Shown: positions 1 to 10,772 of the stretch, piece after piece
Position numbering within the stretch: the first letter of the stretch is position 1
Layout: each line of letters starts with the position of its first letter
Assembly: GCA_043228905.1 (NCBI GenBank)
Contig: JBHGNT010000004.1
Span: forward strand, 16,368,001-16,432,000
Direction of reading: 5' to 3'
DNA: 64,000 nt
DNA from: Azolla caroliniana
Taxonomy: Eukaryota; Polypodiophyta
The notes under the pieces: model-generated
Told to the model about the DNA's origin: nothing
Database searches by the model: none
Seen by the model: the letters and a program-made list of their open reading frames with translations, nothing else
Translations under genes and position numbers: made by a program

Positions 1-1900
1 TGCACATGCACTTTCATTTATAAGATTTGTTACTCATATTTGTAATTTTAGTTATGATTTTTGGATACATATTTATTTGTTGTATATTGGTTTCTTGATT
101 GCCATTTCTTATTATAATGACAATGATTACCCGATAAAGTTACAAAGCCATATTATCGATAATGTAATGACCATGCTTCAAAACAATATTATCAATTGTG
201 CATAGTTATAAATGATTGAAACATCATGATTTCAAAAGGGCCACATGTATATAATTCTGCCTAGAATGTTATATGAAACTATGATTGAGTGAGCATTGTA
301 TTAATAATGAGTTAATCATTTCAATGATTTCTTTTAATGCAAACAAATTGCTAAAAGAAGTATAAAATATTCACATCCAAGCTAAGGTATAACCATATTT
401 GGTGCTATTAAAGGGTTTTGCAATTCAAAATATAAAAGATTAACTTTATTCTTGCTGAAAATATAACAAGTGGAGAACTTGAATGATAAAAAGTGGTATA
501 CTTTGTCTTACACAATCACCATCAAAACTATACCTATCTTTTAAAAGTCATACATGATGACGGATTTGAGTTGTTTCTATGCAATGGAATGGATACATCA
601 TACTCATTGCTTATTGTTTTTTTAGTTTCCAAAATGGTACTCATTACTTACTTTCTATTTCTTTTTGTGGGATGTATAAGAAAAATATTCATTTGTACTC
701 ATTAAATAGTTTTATTTGAGCTACTTGTAAAATAGTTTTATTCACATTACTCATAGCATACTAAAAGAACTGTGCAAAAAGTGGTTGGTGATAATACATG
801 AAGGCATTCAAAGATTCACTTGTTTTGTTGTCAAGACAATGTATCCATAATTAAAGGCATGAAGTACTTTGCCCGGTCAATAATTAAAACTACTCTCATT
901 GAGTATGTATTTTACATGGATGCACGAATGCAAGTAAAGTTTTCCATGTCTTTTTACTATGATGTCCAGTAGTCGAAACCATTTCTTTGCTCCTTGATTG
1001 ATTCAAGCGAATGTATAATGTTGGTTCCCATCTATATGGTTATACTACATTCGTTTAAAAGGAATTTTGGTGTAGCCCATTTCTAGCGAATAGCTTGTTC
1101 TTACAAATGGGATTAAAGCACCATGTACTAATGAGGTTTGCAAAGGGGTGAGATTTGACAACTAGTTATCTTCCATGTTTGCTTTTGTAGATAGATTGGC
1201 ATGGGGTAATCACTCTAAGAATGACAAGTTGTAAGCTTTAAAACTACCTTGATAGACCTTGATTTGCATATATTGCTTTCATTCGGTTCAATCAATGTCT
1301 ATCATGGTACTAATAAAGGCTACCACATGACAAATCGTTTTAGGTGAGTGAATGTACACGATTATGACCATAACATTTGGATTATGAAAAACTACAATGT
1401 TTTTTACCATTTTGTGTATGACTTTATATTTCACATGCTCGTGCAAGAATGCCAAGGATATCTAGTTGTAGGACTGATCCAAAATTAGCATATATGGGAA
1501 CAATGAAAAAGATACATGAATAGGAGGTATATACAAGTAGAGTTTTGTGGAGTGACATCAAATTACATACATGCCCAACTTTTCTTCATCATATAATATT
1601 AGGATAAAAGATCTAGTCAAACCATATTAGAATATATGAAAGGGGGGTTATAACTCAATCTTCAACACAAATGCCCACAAGCTAATAACCCAATCATTTT
1701 TTACCCTTACTAATCGGGGAACAATTTCTCAAGCAACAATTTCTCCCTCTATTTTTGTTGTTTCAGTGTCCGAATTAAGTCAATAGAGTTGGTTTTCTTT
1801 TTTGTTTTTCTTGAGGTAAATGAGACCAACTTATACTATGTTGGATAGGGCTCTTTAATTGTAGTGGAAAAAGTTTGGCCTTGGGTAGGTAGGTGCACCT
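1..1900. other. AT-rich intergenic DNA, no gene seen
   Basis: No reading frame of convincing length or composition is present. The longest frames are low-complexity, Phe/Tyr/Ile-rich translations typical of AT-rich noncoding DNA. No RNA gene or LTR end was recognised. It is the upstream flank of the KCS gene. Confidence 0.6.
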
Positions 1901-1907
1901 TGGCGTT

Positions 1908-2032
1908 ATTATATATATGTCTACACGCCTCCTTAAATATATATGCCTCCTTATATATGCATATATCTATATAACATTCATAGATGGATGAATAGTTTCT
2001 ATTGGGGAGACTCTAGAGAGAGAGAGAGAGAG
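1908..2032 (+). promoter_or_regulatory. Probable KCS core promoter and 5' leader
   Basis: Several TATATA-type stretches lie between about 1908 and 1966. A GA-dinucleotide run (about 2014-2032) ends directly at the chosen start codon, a common arrangement in plant 5' leaders. No transcription start can be fixed from sequence alone. The in-frame ATGs at 1943 and 1988 lie upstream of the GA run. They would add an extension, encoded partly by that repeat, that the family lacks. Confidence 0.4.
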
Positions 2033-3412
2033 ATGGTGGTGCTTTGGGCATATGAATCCATGGGAGCACTTGTGCTTAGTATCCTCATGTTACTCCTCCT
2101 CTTGGTTCTATACATGAGACGGAAGTTTTCCCCTAGCATTTACCTCCTAGATTATGCATGCATCAAGGAGGACGATGAAAACAAGGCGACGATCGAACGG
2201 CTCATCTACTTCTCGGGTGAGCTCCAGACCATAACCATGAAGGACATCTTGTTCCAGATCAAAGTCTTCTTGAAGTCGGGCATCGGGGAAGAGGCATATG
2301 TCCCTAGGAGCAACCTAATGAAGGGTCATTCCATGGGCATACAAGATTACTACGAACAAGCCGACATCCTAGTCGTGGGTGCGGTTGAGAAGGTCCTTAA
2401 GAAGACCGCGATCTCGCCACAACTCATCGACGTGCTCGTCGTGAATAGTGGTATGTTCAACCCCACACCCTCCCTTACGTCTCTACTAATCCACCGCTTC
2501 AAAATGCGGCCCGACATAAAATCATTCCATTTGTCGGGAATGGGGTGCTCGGCGAGCCTAATCGCCATCGACCTCGCGAAAGACCTTCTCTCCGTGCACG
2601 ACCATCGGGGCATGCGCTTTGCCTTGGTGGCGAGCACCGAGATCTTGGGGTCGCTCTATGACGGGAAGCACCGGTCGATGATGGTCACCAATTGCTTGTT
2701 CCGGAGCGCGGGCAATGCGCTGCTCCTCTCCAACCGTAAGCTGCCCGGGGCAAAACTGAAGCTTTCCCACCTCGTCCGGGTCAACACTGCCGCCCAAGAC
2801 GACGCCCACTACGCGGTCGTCGTGAAAGAAGACGAGGACGGTGTCTTCGGGGCCGAGCTGAGCCCACAGCTCATAGATGTCGCGACGAAAGCTATCAATG
2901 TCAACATGACGAAGCTCGCGCCCAAAGTGTTACCCTTGCGGGAATTGTTGAAGGCAGGCGTGAATCAACTGCAGAGGCATGTGTTGAAAATGAAGAAAGT
3001 GAAGGCATATGTGCCTAATTTCAAGCTTGCCTTTGATCATTTCTGCATTCATCCCGGGAGCAAGGCAGTGATAGAAGGGGTAGGGAAGAGTCTAGGCCTA
3101 AGTGAGTATGACATAGAGCCTTCATTGATGGGTTTGCATAGGTTTGGCAACACATCTTGCTCTGGGATATGGTATGAGCTGGCGTATATTGAGGCTAAGA
3201 AGAGACTCAAGGTTGGGGATAAGGTATGGCAAATTGGGCTAGGCTCGGGCTTCAAGTGCAATAGTGCGGTTTGGGAGGTTTTACGAACATTGGATGGACC
3301 GATTTTCGACGCTAATCCATGGCATGATTGCATTGAGAGGTACCCTCTTCGCGAGGACCTCTCGAAAGTCCCTCATGTAACCCATTTATTAAGCACTCTA
3401 CCGAAATCATAA
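2033..3412 (+). CDS. KCS: 3-ketoacyl-CoA synthase (very-long-chain fatty acid elongase condensing enzyme)
   Basis: This enzyme condenses malonyl-CoA with a long-chain acyl-CoA, the rate-setting first step of endoplasmic-reticulum fatty acid elongation for waxes, suberin or sphingolipids. The ORF is a single 459-codon exon. An N-terminal hydrophobic segment (about residues 11-28) should anchor it in the membrane, followed by the FAE1/CUT1-type condensing domain. The nucleophile lies in MGCSAS (Cys172). The catalytic histidines and asparagine lie in HFCIH (His336, His340) and LHRFGNTS (His369, Asn373). GFKCNSAVWEV closes the domain. The short N-terminus with one clear membrane segment resembles the KCS3/12/19-like subgroup; that assignment is inference. 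The ATG at 2033 was chosen because upstream in-frame ATGs translate the GA repeat. No lesion is visible. Third-position GC is far above the flanks. It is the only clearly intact ordinary gene in the window. Confidence 0.93.
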   Translation: MVVLWAYESMGALVLSILMLLLLLVLYMRRKFSPSIYLLDYACIKEDDENKATIERLIYFSGELQTITMKDILFQIKVFLKSGIGEEAYVPRSNLMKGHSMGIQDYYEQADILVVGAVEKVLKKTAISPQLIDVLVVNSGMFNPTPSLTSLLIHRFKMRPDIKSFHLSGMGCSASLIAIDLAKDLLSVHDHRGMRFALVASTEILGSLYDGKHRSMMVTNCLFRSAGNALLLSNRKLPGAKLKLSHLVRVNTAAQDDAHYAVVVKEDEDGVFGAELSPQLIDVATKAINVNMTKLAPKVLPLRELLKAGVNQLQRHVLKMKKVKAYVPNFKLAFDHFCIHPGSKAVIEGVGKSLGLSEYDIEPSLMGLHRFGNTSCSGIWYELAYIEAKKRLKVGDKVWQIGLGSGFKCNSAVWEVLRTLDGPIFDANPWHDCIERYPLREDLSKVPHVTHLLSTLPKS

Positions 3413-5754
3413 TGCAACATCGTTTCGATCGCGATCGAGCGCTAAAACGTAACATTTAGAAATGCATAGGCATAGGTTGAACTTGCACCAATTTTTTACT
3501 AGCTCGTTGTGGGAAACATGGGGGATGAATGCATGACCTTCTCAACTTAGACAACGGTTACCTTACAAAGTGAGCTACACGTTTGTGATCCTCCCTAGTT
3601 TTTTTGGCTTGGCTCGACAACCTTACCAAGTGAACTGCACCCATTTGATTGGTTTGATCTTTGTCTAGCTATAGATCACCTTGTTGCCAACATCTTTACT
3701 AATTAATGTACATAAGTTCTCTTGTCCCCTCTTGCAAGTTCTTTGATACTTCATTGATTGAGATCCATAAATCTCAATGAGACGTATCATCTCCATTCCC
3801 ATTCATGTTTCATTGTCCCTACCACTTTTTTCAACCATTTTTTTTCTATGTTAGATGTTGGTGGTGTATCGATTTTTGCCCATTAATGTTGTATACCTAT
3901 TGTCAAGTAGCAACCACAACAAAACAATAAATAAAAGAGTATCCGTCCTACTACTCAAGTATTTGCATTTAACGTGTACAAATTGACAAAATATCTGTAA
4001 AATACATCATATTTTTAATCACAATTGAAGCTTCTATCAAAATTAATGCACATGCATAAGGTTGATGGGGAGATTTTATGTAAAGTAGATAAGACAACAT
4101 AACTCACATATTTTTTCCACCCACTCTCACGATGTAAACCATTGGCACACCTTTTTGAGGACAACACATTCATGTTAAAATCTTAGCTTTAACCATAGTG
4201 TGGCCAAAACCTTTGCATAACACCTTGATTTGTCACTGCAACTTACAAGTTAATTAGAAGAATTTCCGTATTGTTTCCTTTGTAGAATTGTTAACATGCA
4301 TTAGGAAGGTGAAATACAAAGAAAGATAAAGACATTTTGATGATAAAGCTATAAGGTTGGACTTCAACAATGATAGTATGAAAGAAACTATATCACCTAG
4401 TAGGCCTTGTGCCCACCACAACAAAATCTTTATATGTATTCTCATCTACATTATTTTTTTACAAAATTAAACAATATTTTTAGGAGATCATCCTATGGTC
4501 TCTTGTGTAATATTGCTCAAGGATTACAAAAGTTGTGAAGGTAGACCGGTCATCAACTCTTCTAAAATTAAAGTTAACGATTGGATAATTACCGTGTGGG
4601 ACTAGATTCTTGTATAGTGGTGCCCAATAATTACAAAAGTTATGATGTTAGATGTAGAAGATCACGAAGAAGCCATCAATACTTAAAGTTTGACAATTGG
4701 TCATTATCATAGAGAAGTAGTGTGTGCATCCAAAGGTAATATATTTATCTAGTTTCCATTTCATGTCCATGTGTATCGTGATTCACCACTTCATTTCTAC
4801 TTAGTAGATTTCATCTTGTGCCCGTGATATATTGTAAAGGTAATGAGATAATAAGTGCATGCCTATTACAGGACAAAAGATGCATCCACTTTGTACATAA
4901 GTGTTACATTTAATTTCTTTTACGTATTAATGTTGCATCACAAATAAATAATGAAACTACTGTAAAAGCAAGATAGCATTTATTACATGTGAACATTAGA
5001 CATCTACAATAAAGAAAAAGAATTTTAGGATCACATTGTCTTCATCATTGACTAATGATTCAACTGATACCTTATCGTTAATATCTCATCCTAATTGCAA
5101 TAAGAGGTCGTGTCTGATTCAAATGTCATAAACATTCACATTGGAATACTATTGGAAATTATACTTTATGTGATATGATTAGTGTTGGGCACACTTTTTT
5201 ATCTTGACCAAAAATTATACTCAAGTGCGCCAGATTTCTTGGTTTTCTATTGACCATTACTTGACCATTACTTGACCAAAAGTTTCACAATTGTAATTAG
5301 ATATGGGTTCAATTTGGTTTCTTGACCTTGAAATCAAACTACATTGAACTATTTATACATAATAAAAACCAAACCAAAACATTTAACGAGTAAACCATTT
5401 ACACCAAACCACTGTCGTGATGTGGGAAATGCATAAGAGGAATTACGTTAAACAAGGAATATTAAAAAAGTTGATTGATAGTTTAACCATATAAATCTAA
5501 TTAATTAAACCAAAAACATTAAATTAAAAAAACATTTAAGTTAAATGAAGTCATTAAAAAACCGATTAATCAAACCAATAGGGAAACTAAAAAGCTAAAC
5601 CAAAAACCGAAAAATTGATAAACCTTAATTTTAGAACCAAAGTAAAACTAAATAGTTCAAACTAAATCAAACCATTCAATTATATTCAAAGATAAATAGC
5701 TAAACCATGGCTTAACAATTCAATTTGGTTTTTCACAAACCAAGTCTTAACCAT
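3413..5754. other. AT-rich intergenic DNA 3' of KCS
   Basis: No supported coding region. The stretch at about 5300-5750 is strongly A-rich and repeats short AACCAAA-like words. At 5250-5285 the word ATTACTTGACC occurs twice in tandem. These look like decayed noncoding repeats. No LTR termini or protein similarity were recognised. Confidence 0.55.
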
Positions 5755-6252
5755 TATTGATCATGATATAGGTTTTCCATAGTTTCTTCTAATCTTATGA
5801 TATGTACTTATGGGTTAATTTTAAAAGGAATAAGGCTATACATTGAATTATTACATGGTCTGGCACCCCTCTTTTTTTCTTTGGTCTATAATTCCTTATA
5901 TTTTGCATACCAATAAATGGCGTGTGTGAACACAACATGGCTTGGTGTTTGGTGTTTTTTCGTTATAGATGGTAGTTAGCTAGCTTCTTATTGAGGGAGG
6001 CTTGAGGTTAGAGTATAACAAATTAATTAAGCAAAAAATAAGGGTTTATAGACCAAAGAGAGGAAAGAGGGGTGCAATTCCACTTGAACATCCTCAAACA
6101 ACGATGTGAGATGGACCTGAACCTCATCAAGGGTTGGTGTGAGTCGTACCTTGGGTTCTATGAGGATCACAAGTGCTTAGCTAAAAAACATTAACCCGCA
6201 TGTACTCATCATAAGATTAGGAAAAACTATGGAAACCTATCTCATGATCAGT
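5755..6252. mobile_element. Foldback / MITE-like element with long imperfect inverted repeats
   Basis: The left arm (about 5755-5912) and right arm (about 6016-6252) are reverse complements of each other. Examples are TGATCATGA.ATAGG with CCTAT.TCATGATCA at the outer ends, TCTAATCTTATGAT with ATCATAAGATTAGG further in, and GCACCCCTCTTT plus TTTGGTCTATAA with their complements near the loop. The right arm has extra sequence of about 60 bp (roughly 6087-6190). It has no coding capacity. This layout fits a nonautonomous DNA transposon (MITE or foldback). The exact outer boundary and target duplication were not resolved. Confidence 0.7.
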
Positions 6253-7344
6253 TATGGCTATACAAATAAACCAATAAAAGGTTGCAACTAACATACTCTC
6301 GCACTTTAAAAGATTGCACTCTTGCAATGACTATTTGAGGATTCACGTGTGTGTTGATGTGCTTTGCCAATTAAAAAACTGATCAATTAGGCAAATAAAC
6401 CAATATGTTTGAGAAATGTAAAAGGTCTACAAACTTGTGGGGCTAATGTAGCCCAATTACCCATAAACAACGTCTTAAGAGTTTAAAATATAAATACCAT
6501 ATGTCCAAGGTTAAATACATGAGGTTGCCAATGCTTGTTATCATAAAATCATGGTCTGTATTGAGCAATAGTAACTTATCTCTTCCAATATGCAACATAT
6601 GTTTGCATATCCCTTAGATAGTTTATACAATGTATAAGTCATGATGATATATATTAACATCGCTTGAGGCTCGTAGCTAAAGTAATACATCAATATAAAA
6701 GAAACACATCCAATCATTGTATGTGTGGAGAAAACTCCATAATAGGAGGTTATTGTACCTATAACCTTGGAAATCCTCATTAATTTGAACACTTGTTCTA
6801 TAAGTCCATCAGACTTAGATTGGTCTATGGAGCTGATGCTCAAAGTTGTTTTTGGTGTTCCATAATGGAAATTTTAGCAAAAAATTCATTAGTAACTGGA
6901 AATCATTGTCACTCATTGTATGTTGATAGGTTGCAATGGTGACATTTAGTCACATTAATCATTGATATCAAGTGAAAAAGAAATGAGAAGAGATGATAAC
7001 ACTTGTATGATGTATTCCAAGATGTCATAGTGAGAGTACAAAACGAATTCATGTTTTTTGATCTGAGACAAATTTGGAACACAAACCTTTCCAATACAGT
7101 TGAGTAAACATTCATCAATGTGGAAGGTTCCTTGTGAGGATGTAGTGTTTAATAGAATCTAAAGTAGATGTGGCTCTTGACCATGATTTTTAAGATGCTC
7201 TATAAAGTTGGGCATGAAGGAGAAATCAAGATATTGATGGAGAAACTTGAAGTGAATATGGGGCTGGCCATAATCGGCTTACAAGTAGAAATGGAAGCAA
7301 CAAGAAAAAAACAGAAACAATAAGAATAGAGATACGAGGTTTAA
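6253..7344. other. AT-rich intergenic DNA
   Basis: No convincing gene. Minus-strand frames of 70-130 codons here have no recognisable motif and AT-driven composition. The right edge meets the first Copia LTR. Confidence 0.5.
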
Positions 7345-7810
7345 TGTGGAAACTTGAAAAAGAATATGAGTGCGGAAGCATGTGCGATAGACACTGAGCA
7401 CATAGTTGGTTTCGGAAACTCGACAGTTAGGTAAACACAGAGAATGGTGTGTGAGAGAGAGATAGAGAGAGCAGACAACAACTTCTATTTCGAATAATGA
7501 ACACTTTGTACATACATTATGCTCAATGAGCACTTTATTATACAAGCCCCTGACAAGTGGGCTAACACAAGTACCATCAGTACTTGAATGCTCATAAATG
7601 AGCCTGACACTAAATCTGTCTACAATATTCCTATTTACTATAGTAGGAATATAGACCCTCAACTGTCTTTCGGAATCCTTCCTACTCGGCTCATGGCCCT
7701 CGATTATCGACTTCTTCGGCCGAATCCTAGGCTCACGGCCTTTGGTCCTCGGTTCTCAGTTCTTGGCTTCTTTAGCCAAATCGGCCCATTGTTGAGGTTG
7801 TCTCTGAACA
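7345..7810 (-). mobile_element. Copia 3' LTR (minus strand), truncated element
   Basis: Reverse-complemented, this matches the LTR of the full-length Copia at 54545-60258. Shared blocks include a core with ...AGGCTCATTTATGAGCATTC..., the TATAC(A)AGCCC stretch and the pyrimidine/GA-rich end. The element-proximal side (7811 onward) shows the complement of the GAGCTTGAGGGGGA polypurine tract directly abutting the LTR start at 7810. This marks it as the 3' LTR of a minus-strand element. About 80 bp of internal sequence remain (7811-7890) before the next fragment starts. Confidence 0.7.
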
Positions 7811-7904
7811 ATCCCCCTCAAGCTCAACTTGAGGTCTCTTCGTGTCGATGTTAACGTGCAAAAGCGTTAGACAGAATCGGCTCAGCCGGATAGCAATAAA
7901 GAAC

Positions 7905-8429
7905 AAGATGAAGGTTTAATGGAGAAGCTTAATACATAGAGAATATGCATGGGAGAGACACAGAGAAAGAGAGCAGAACATAAACTCTATTCAAAATAAC
8001 ACTCTAAAAACTCTATCCATACAATGTGCTATAACAACACTATTTATACAAAGTCCATAAAGGACTGACAGAAGTACTGACAGGTACTTCAATGCTCACA
8101 CGAGCGACTGACACTAACTACAAGACAATGATTACCTAGTAGTCTAGGCTACTACTAGGCTTTTGGTTTCCGCTCAAATCTGGCTCTCCGATCCGTCTCA
8201 CCGATCTGGCCGGTTGTATCCAGATACCGATTCGGCTCTAGCTTATTCAGCCGATCCGGATCCGGTTGAGCTTGCTCGCTCAACACTCCCCCTCAAGCTC
8301 AATTTGAGGTCGGATTGTGGTGTTAGTGTCCGTGGCAGCCGGTTCTTTCACATGACTCCTTCTAGCGTCGTTCCGCCTTGCTCGCGCTCCTCATCCAGTT
8401 TGGTTCCGCTTCCCGCGACCCTTCTGGTA
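7905..8429 (-). mobile_element. Second Copia 3' LTR with short internal tail (minus strand)
   Basis: A diverged relative of the neighbouring LTR. The LTR occupies about 7905-8285. The complement of TTGAGCTTGAGGGGGAG, a Copia polypurine tract, abuts it at 8286. About 140 bp of internal sequence extend to 8429, where a Ty3 LTR begins. Two 3' ends of the same superfamily in tandem indicate repeated insertion and truncation at this spot. Confidence 0.65.
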
Positions 8430-8928
8430 TGTTGGCCGGCAAGGCAAAAGGGCCGGTTAGAGTCCAAAATGTAAAAGGGGTATTTAATTAGGAATAGGGA
8501 GTTGAAATTAATAAGTACTATGTTATTTTGAGAATTAATAAGTATTATGTTATTTTGAGAAGCGGACGGACGGACCCATAATCGGTATGCCGATTCGGAT
8601 TTGGACCGGATCGTTGCCAGTTGCCAGTTGGCACCGGTTTGTAACTCAGTCGGAGACCTATAAAAGGACCCGGCAAGAATGTAATCAACGATGGATAATT
8701 AATAGAAGTGTTGTTGTTTACGTATGTTTAGTGTCTATCTGGTTACCGTCCTGTGCTTAATATAATTAATCTTACGCGTGTGTTATGACTAATTAATAGT
8801 GTCGGTTAGTAATCGGTTAAGACCCATTCGATACTACAGTCTATCCATATTTCCCTGTACCACCCTTTGGTGAAGTGTTCCATAGGGTCACCCTATGTTA
8901 GGGCTTGTCTTGCCTAAGGGATAACACA
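8430..8928 (+). repeat. 5' LTR of Ty3/Gypsy family A, copy 1
   Basis: It starts TGTTGGCC and ends AACACA, followed by GTTT and then a TGGCGACCACGAC primer-binding site at 8934. A TATAAAA box lies at about 8659-8665. The downstream half resembles the LTR of copy 2 (22290/31426), including the segments ACGCGTGT and CACCC.TTTGG.GAAGTGT. At 499 bp it is longer than copy 2's LTR and clearly diverged from it, so this is an older insertion. Confidence 0.75.
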
Positions 8929-8969
8929 GTTTTTGGCGACCACGACTCCTGCAGTGAGCAGAGAACACC

Positions 8970-9762
8970 ATGGCATGGATGTCTCGACTGACTAATGACC
9001 AAGTCACCGAACGAGGAAGAAGACTTGCCGAAAGACAGCAAAGGCAATCAGCCTTCCAGGAATTGGCCGATCTGACAGGATTGGTCTTTTCCTAGAGTGC
9101 TTCGGAGGGTCGCGGAAGAAGCACTTCAGTTCCAAACACAACAACTTTCCGACGAGGGCAATAGTCTAACGAGCCTGCAAGAGGCAGAAGCGCGATTGCG
9201 GATGCTTGCCAGAGGCAATGGAGACTCGGAGGCATTCTCGGCCTTAGAGTCGGAATCAGATAGTGAACAAAGTGTTCAGTTGAATTACAGATGCAACCAC
9301 GATACTACGGACGATCTGGAGGACGACGAATCAGACGGCTCATCAACACCACCCGCGGAGACAGTGGAAAACCGCACGCCAACACCACGCGCGGAGGAAG
9401 CTGAAAACCGCGCACCAACACCACCCGTGGAGACAGAAGAAAACCGCCCACCAACCACCCGTAGAGCAAGAACTAAATCACACATCTTCGATACAACCTC
9501 CCGAAGACTACACCATGCTGTACCCGTATCCGAAGTACCGTGATGACCCTGAGGCGGAGGCGCACGTCTATGCGTTCCTACAAACATGGGAAGCGAATCA
9601 TGTATCCCAAAGGCTGACCGAACCGGAAGCCGAATGGTAAGAAATTGCCAAATTCGGCATGACATTAGAGGGACCGACAACCCGTTGGCACGCAAAGCAC
9701 CTACCCGGAAGCTTTGCCACATTTGAGGCCTTGAAAACAAAATTCCTCTGACTATTCCATAG
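8970..9762 (+). pseudogene. gag pseudogene, 5' part (Ty3 family A, copy 1)
   Basis: The start codon at 8970 lies 36 bp after the primer-binding site and opens MAWMSRLTNDQ; it is the only family A gag N-terminus preserved here. It encodes the structural Gag polyprotein. A stop follows after about 40 codons, and a frame resumes at 9097. A Pro/Thr/Glu repeat (units like TPTPRAEEAENR) lies at about 9345-9460. After another frameshift near 9530, the conserved gag core follows (HVYAFLQTWEANHVSQRL, RWHAKHLPGSFATF), equivalent to 22840-23070 of copy 2. In-frame stops interrupt the core. The nested Tat element enters at LFH, just before the RQVEQ-like segment of copy 2. Confidence 0.75.
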
Positions 9763-10511
9763 TGATAGGGTGTATAAGATAATAGATAGTTATACACTAT
9801 ATGAGGGCTTGACCAAACCGATTAGATGGAGTTGAAAATCATAATATATTATATAGCTCTAGGTAATTATGATTAGAGAGTATAACTCAAGAAACTAAGA
9901 AAAAAGATAGAGAAAGCGAGCAAGAAATAAGAATGTTCTGATATTCCAACATCAAGAGAATACAAAGGAGACAAACTCCACATTGAACTAAAACCAAAGA
10001 CCTTCCTCTTCTAAGACACTTCCTCTTCCACAAAGACACTTCTTCCTAACACTCCTCATCCACTCTTTTGCCTTCACTCTTCGCCCCCATCCTCACTAAT
10101 ATCACTTCTTCTTTTATAACCTTCCTCTTCTTATCCACGTTCATGCTATTTTAAGAAGCTTTTTATCTCCCTATTTTTAGCTATGACACATCGACCTTCT
10201 AATCGTCATATCTCCCTCATCCGATATCCAAATTAAGCGATTTAAAAAGCTATAGAAAGCTCTTTTTACAAGCTTTCTAATCCATATTTAAACGTGATAT
10301 TTGGATAAACAACGAGAGAGTTATGACCATTCTATTTTTACTATTTTTTATAGTCTGCGTTTTCTCTTTTTACTTTTCTCTTGGTCTCGTACTTTTACTT
10401 TTGACTTCTTCCCTAAGGTCTTAGTTCGTGTCCTTATCCTCAAAAGGTGAATTATCTATACTTTATATTCTCCTAATGTTCAATGGCTTAGATTCTAAAA
10501 ACACTTTCACA
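9763..10511 (-). repeat. 3' LTR of the Tat-type element
   Basis: Runs from TGATAGGG to TTTCACA on the plus strand and matches 16022-16770 almost exactly. The adjacent sequence TTTAGCCCTCCCCCTTG is the complement of the polypurine tract, which fixes this copy as the 3' LTR. The 10512-10772 stretch between LTR and pol is AT-rich untranslated sequence. Confidence 0.9.
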
Positions 10512-10772
10512 TTTAGCCCTCCCCCTTGTTAGAGGCTAAGCCATTTATGGCGAAGCACTTATTGGCAGTACTTAACAAACAAAAGCTCTCTCGCCAATCT
10601 CTTGGCTATAGAAAATGAGAGAGATATAATAAAAAGAAAATAAAAAGATGTGAGTAAAACCCCCGCTAATCGGTAGGAAAAACCTCACATTCTCTACAAA
10701 TAAAAAAAATAATCACTATTACCATCTTCCTCTTTGTTAATAGAGAGAAAGATGGGTCTACAATATGGACTA

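Noticed and set aside
1943-2032. 30-residue N-terminal extension of KCS from the upstream ATG
   Set aside because: It is encoded by TATA-like and GA-repeat sequence, ends in RERERE, and is absent from the family. The ATG at 2033 gives the normal hydrophobic N-terminus.
6541-7118. Minus-strand ORFs of 100 and 69 codons
   Set aside because: AT-driven hydrophobic translations without motif, conserved start context or neighbouring exons.
9285-9797. 170-codon minus-strand ORF across gag of family A copy 1
   Set aside because: It spans the junction between gag and the nested LTR and mirrors the Pro/Thr/Glu repeat, so it cannot be an ancestral gene.
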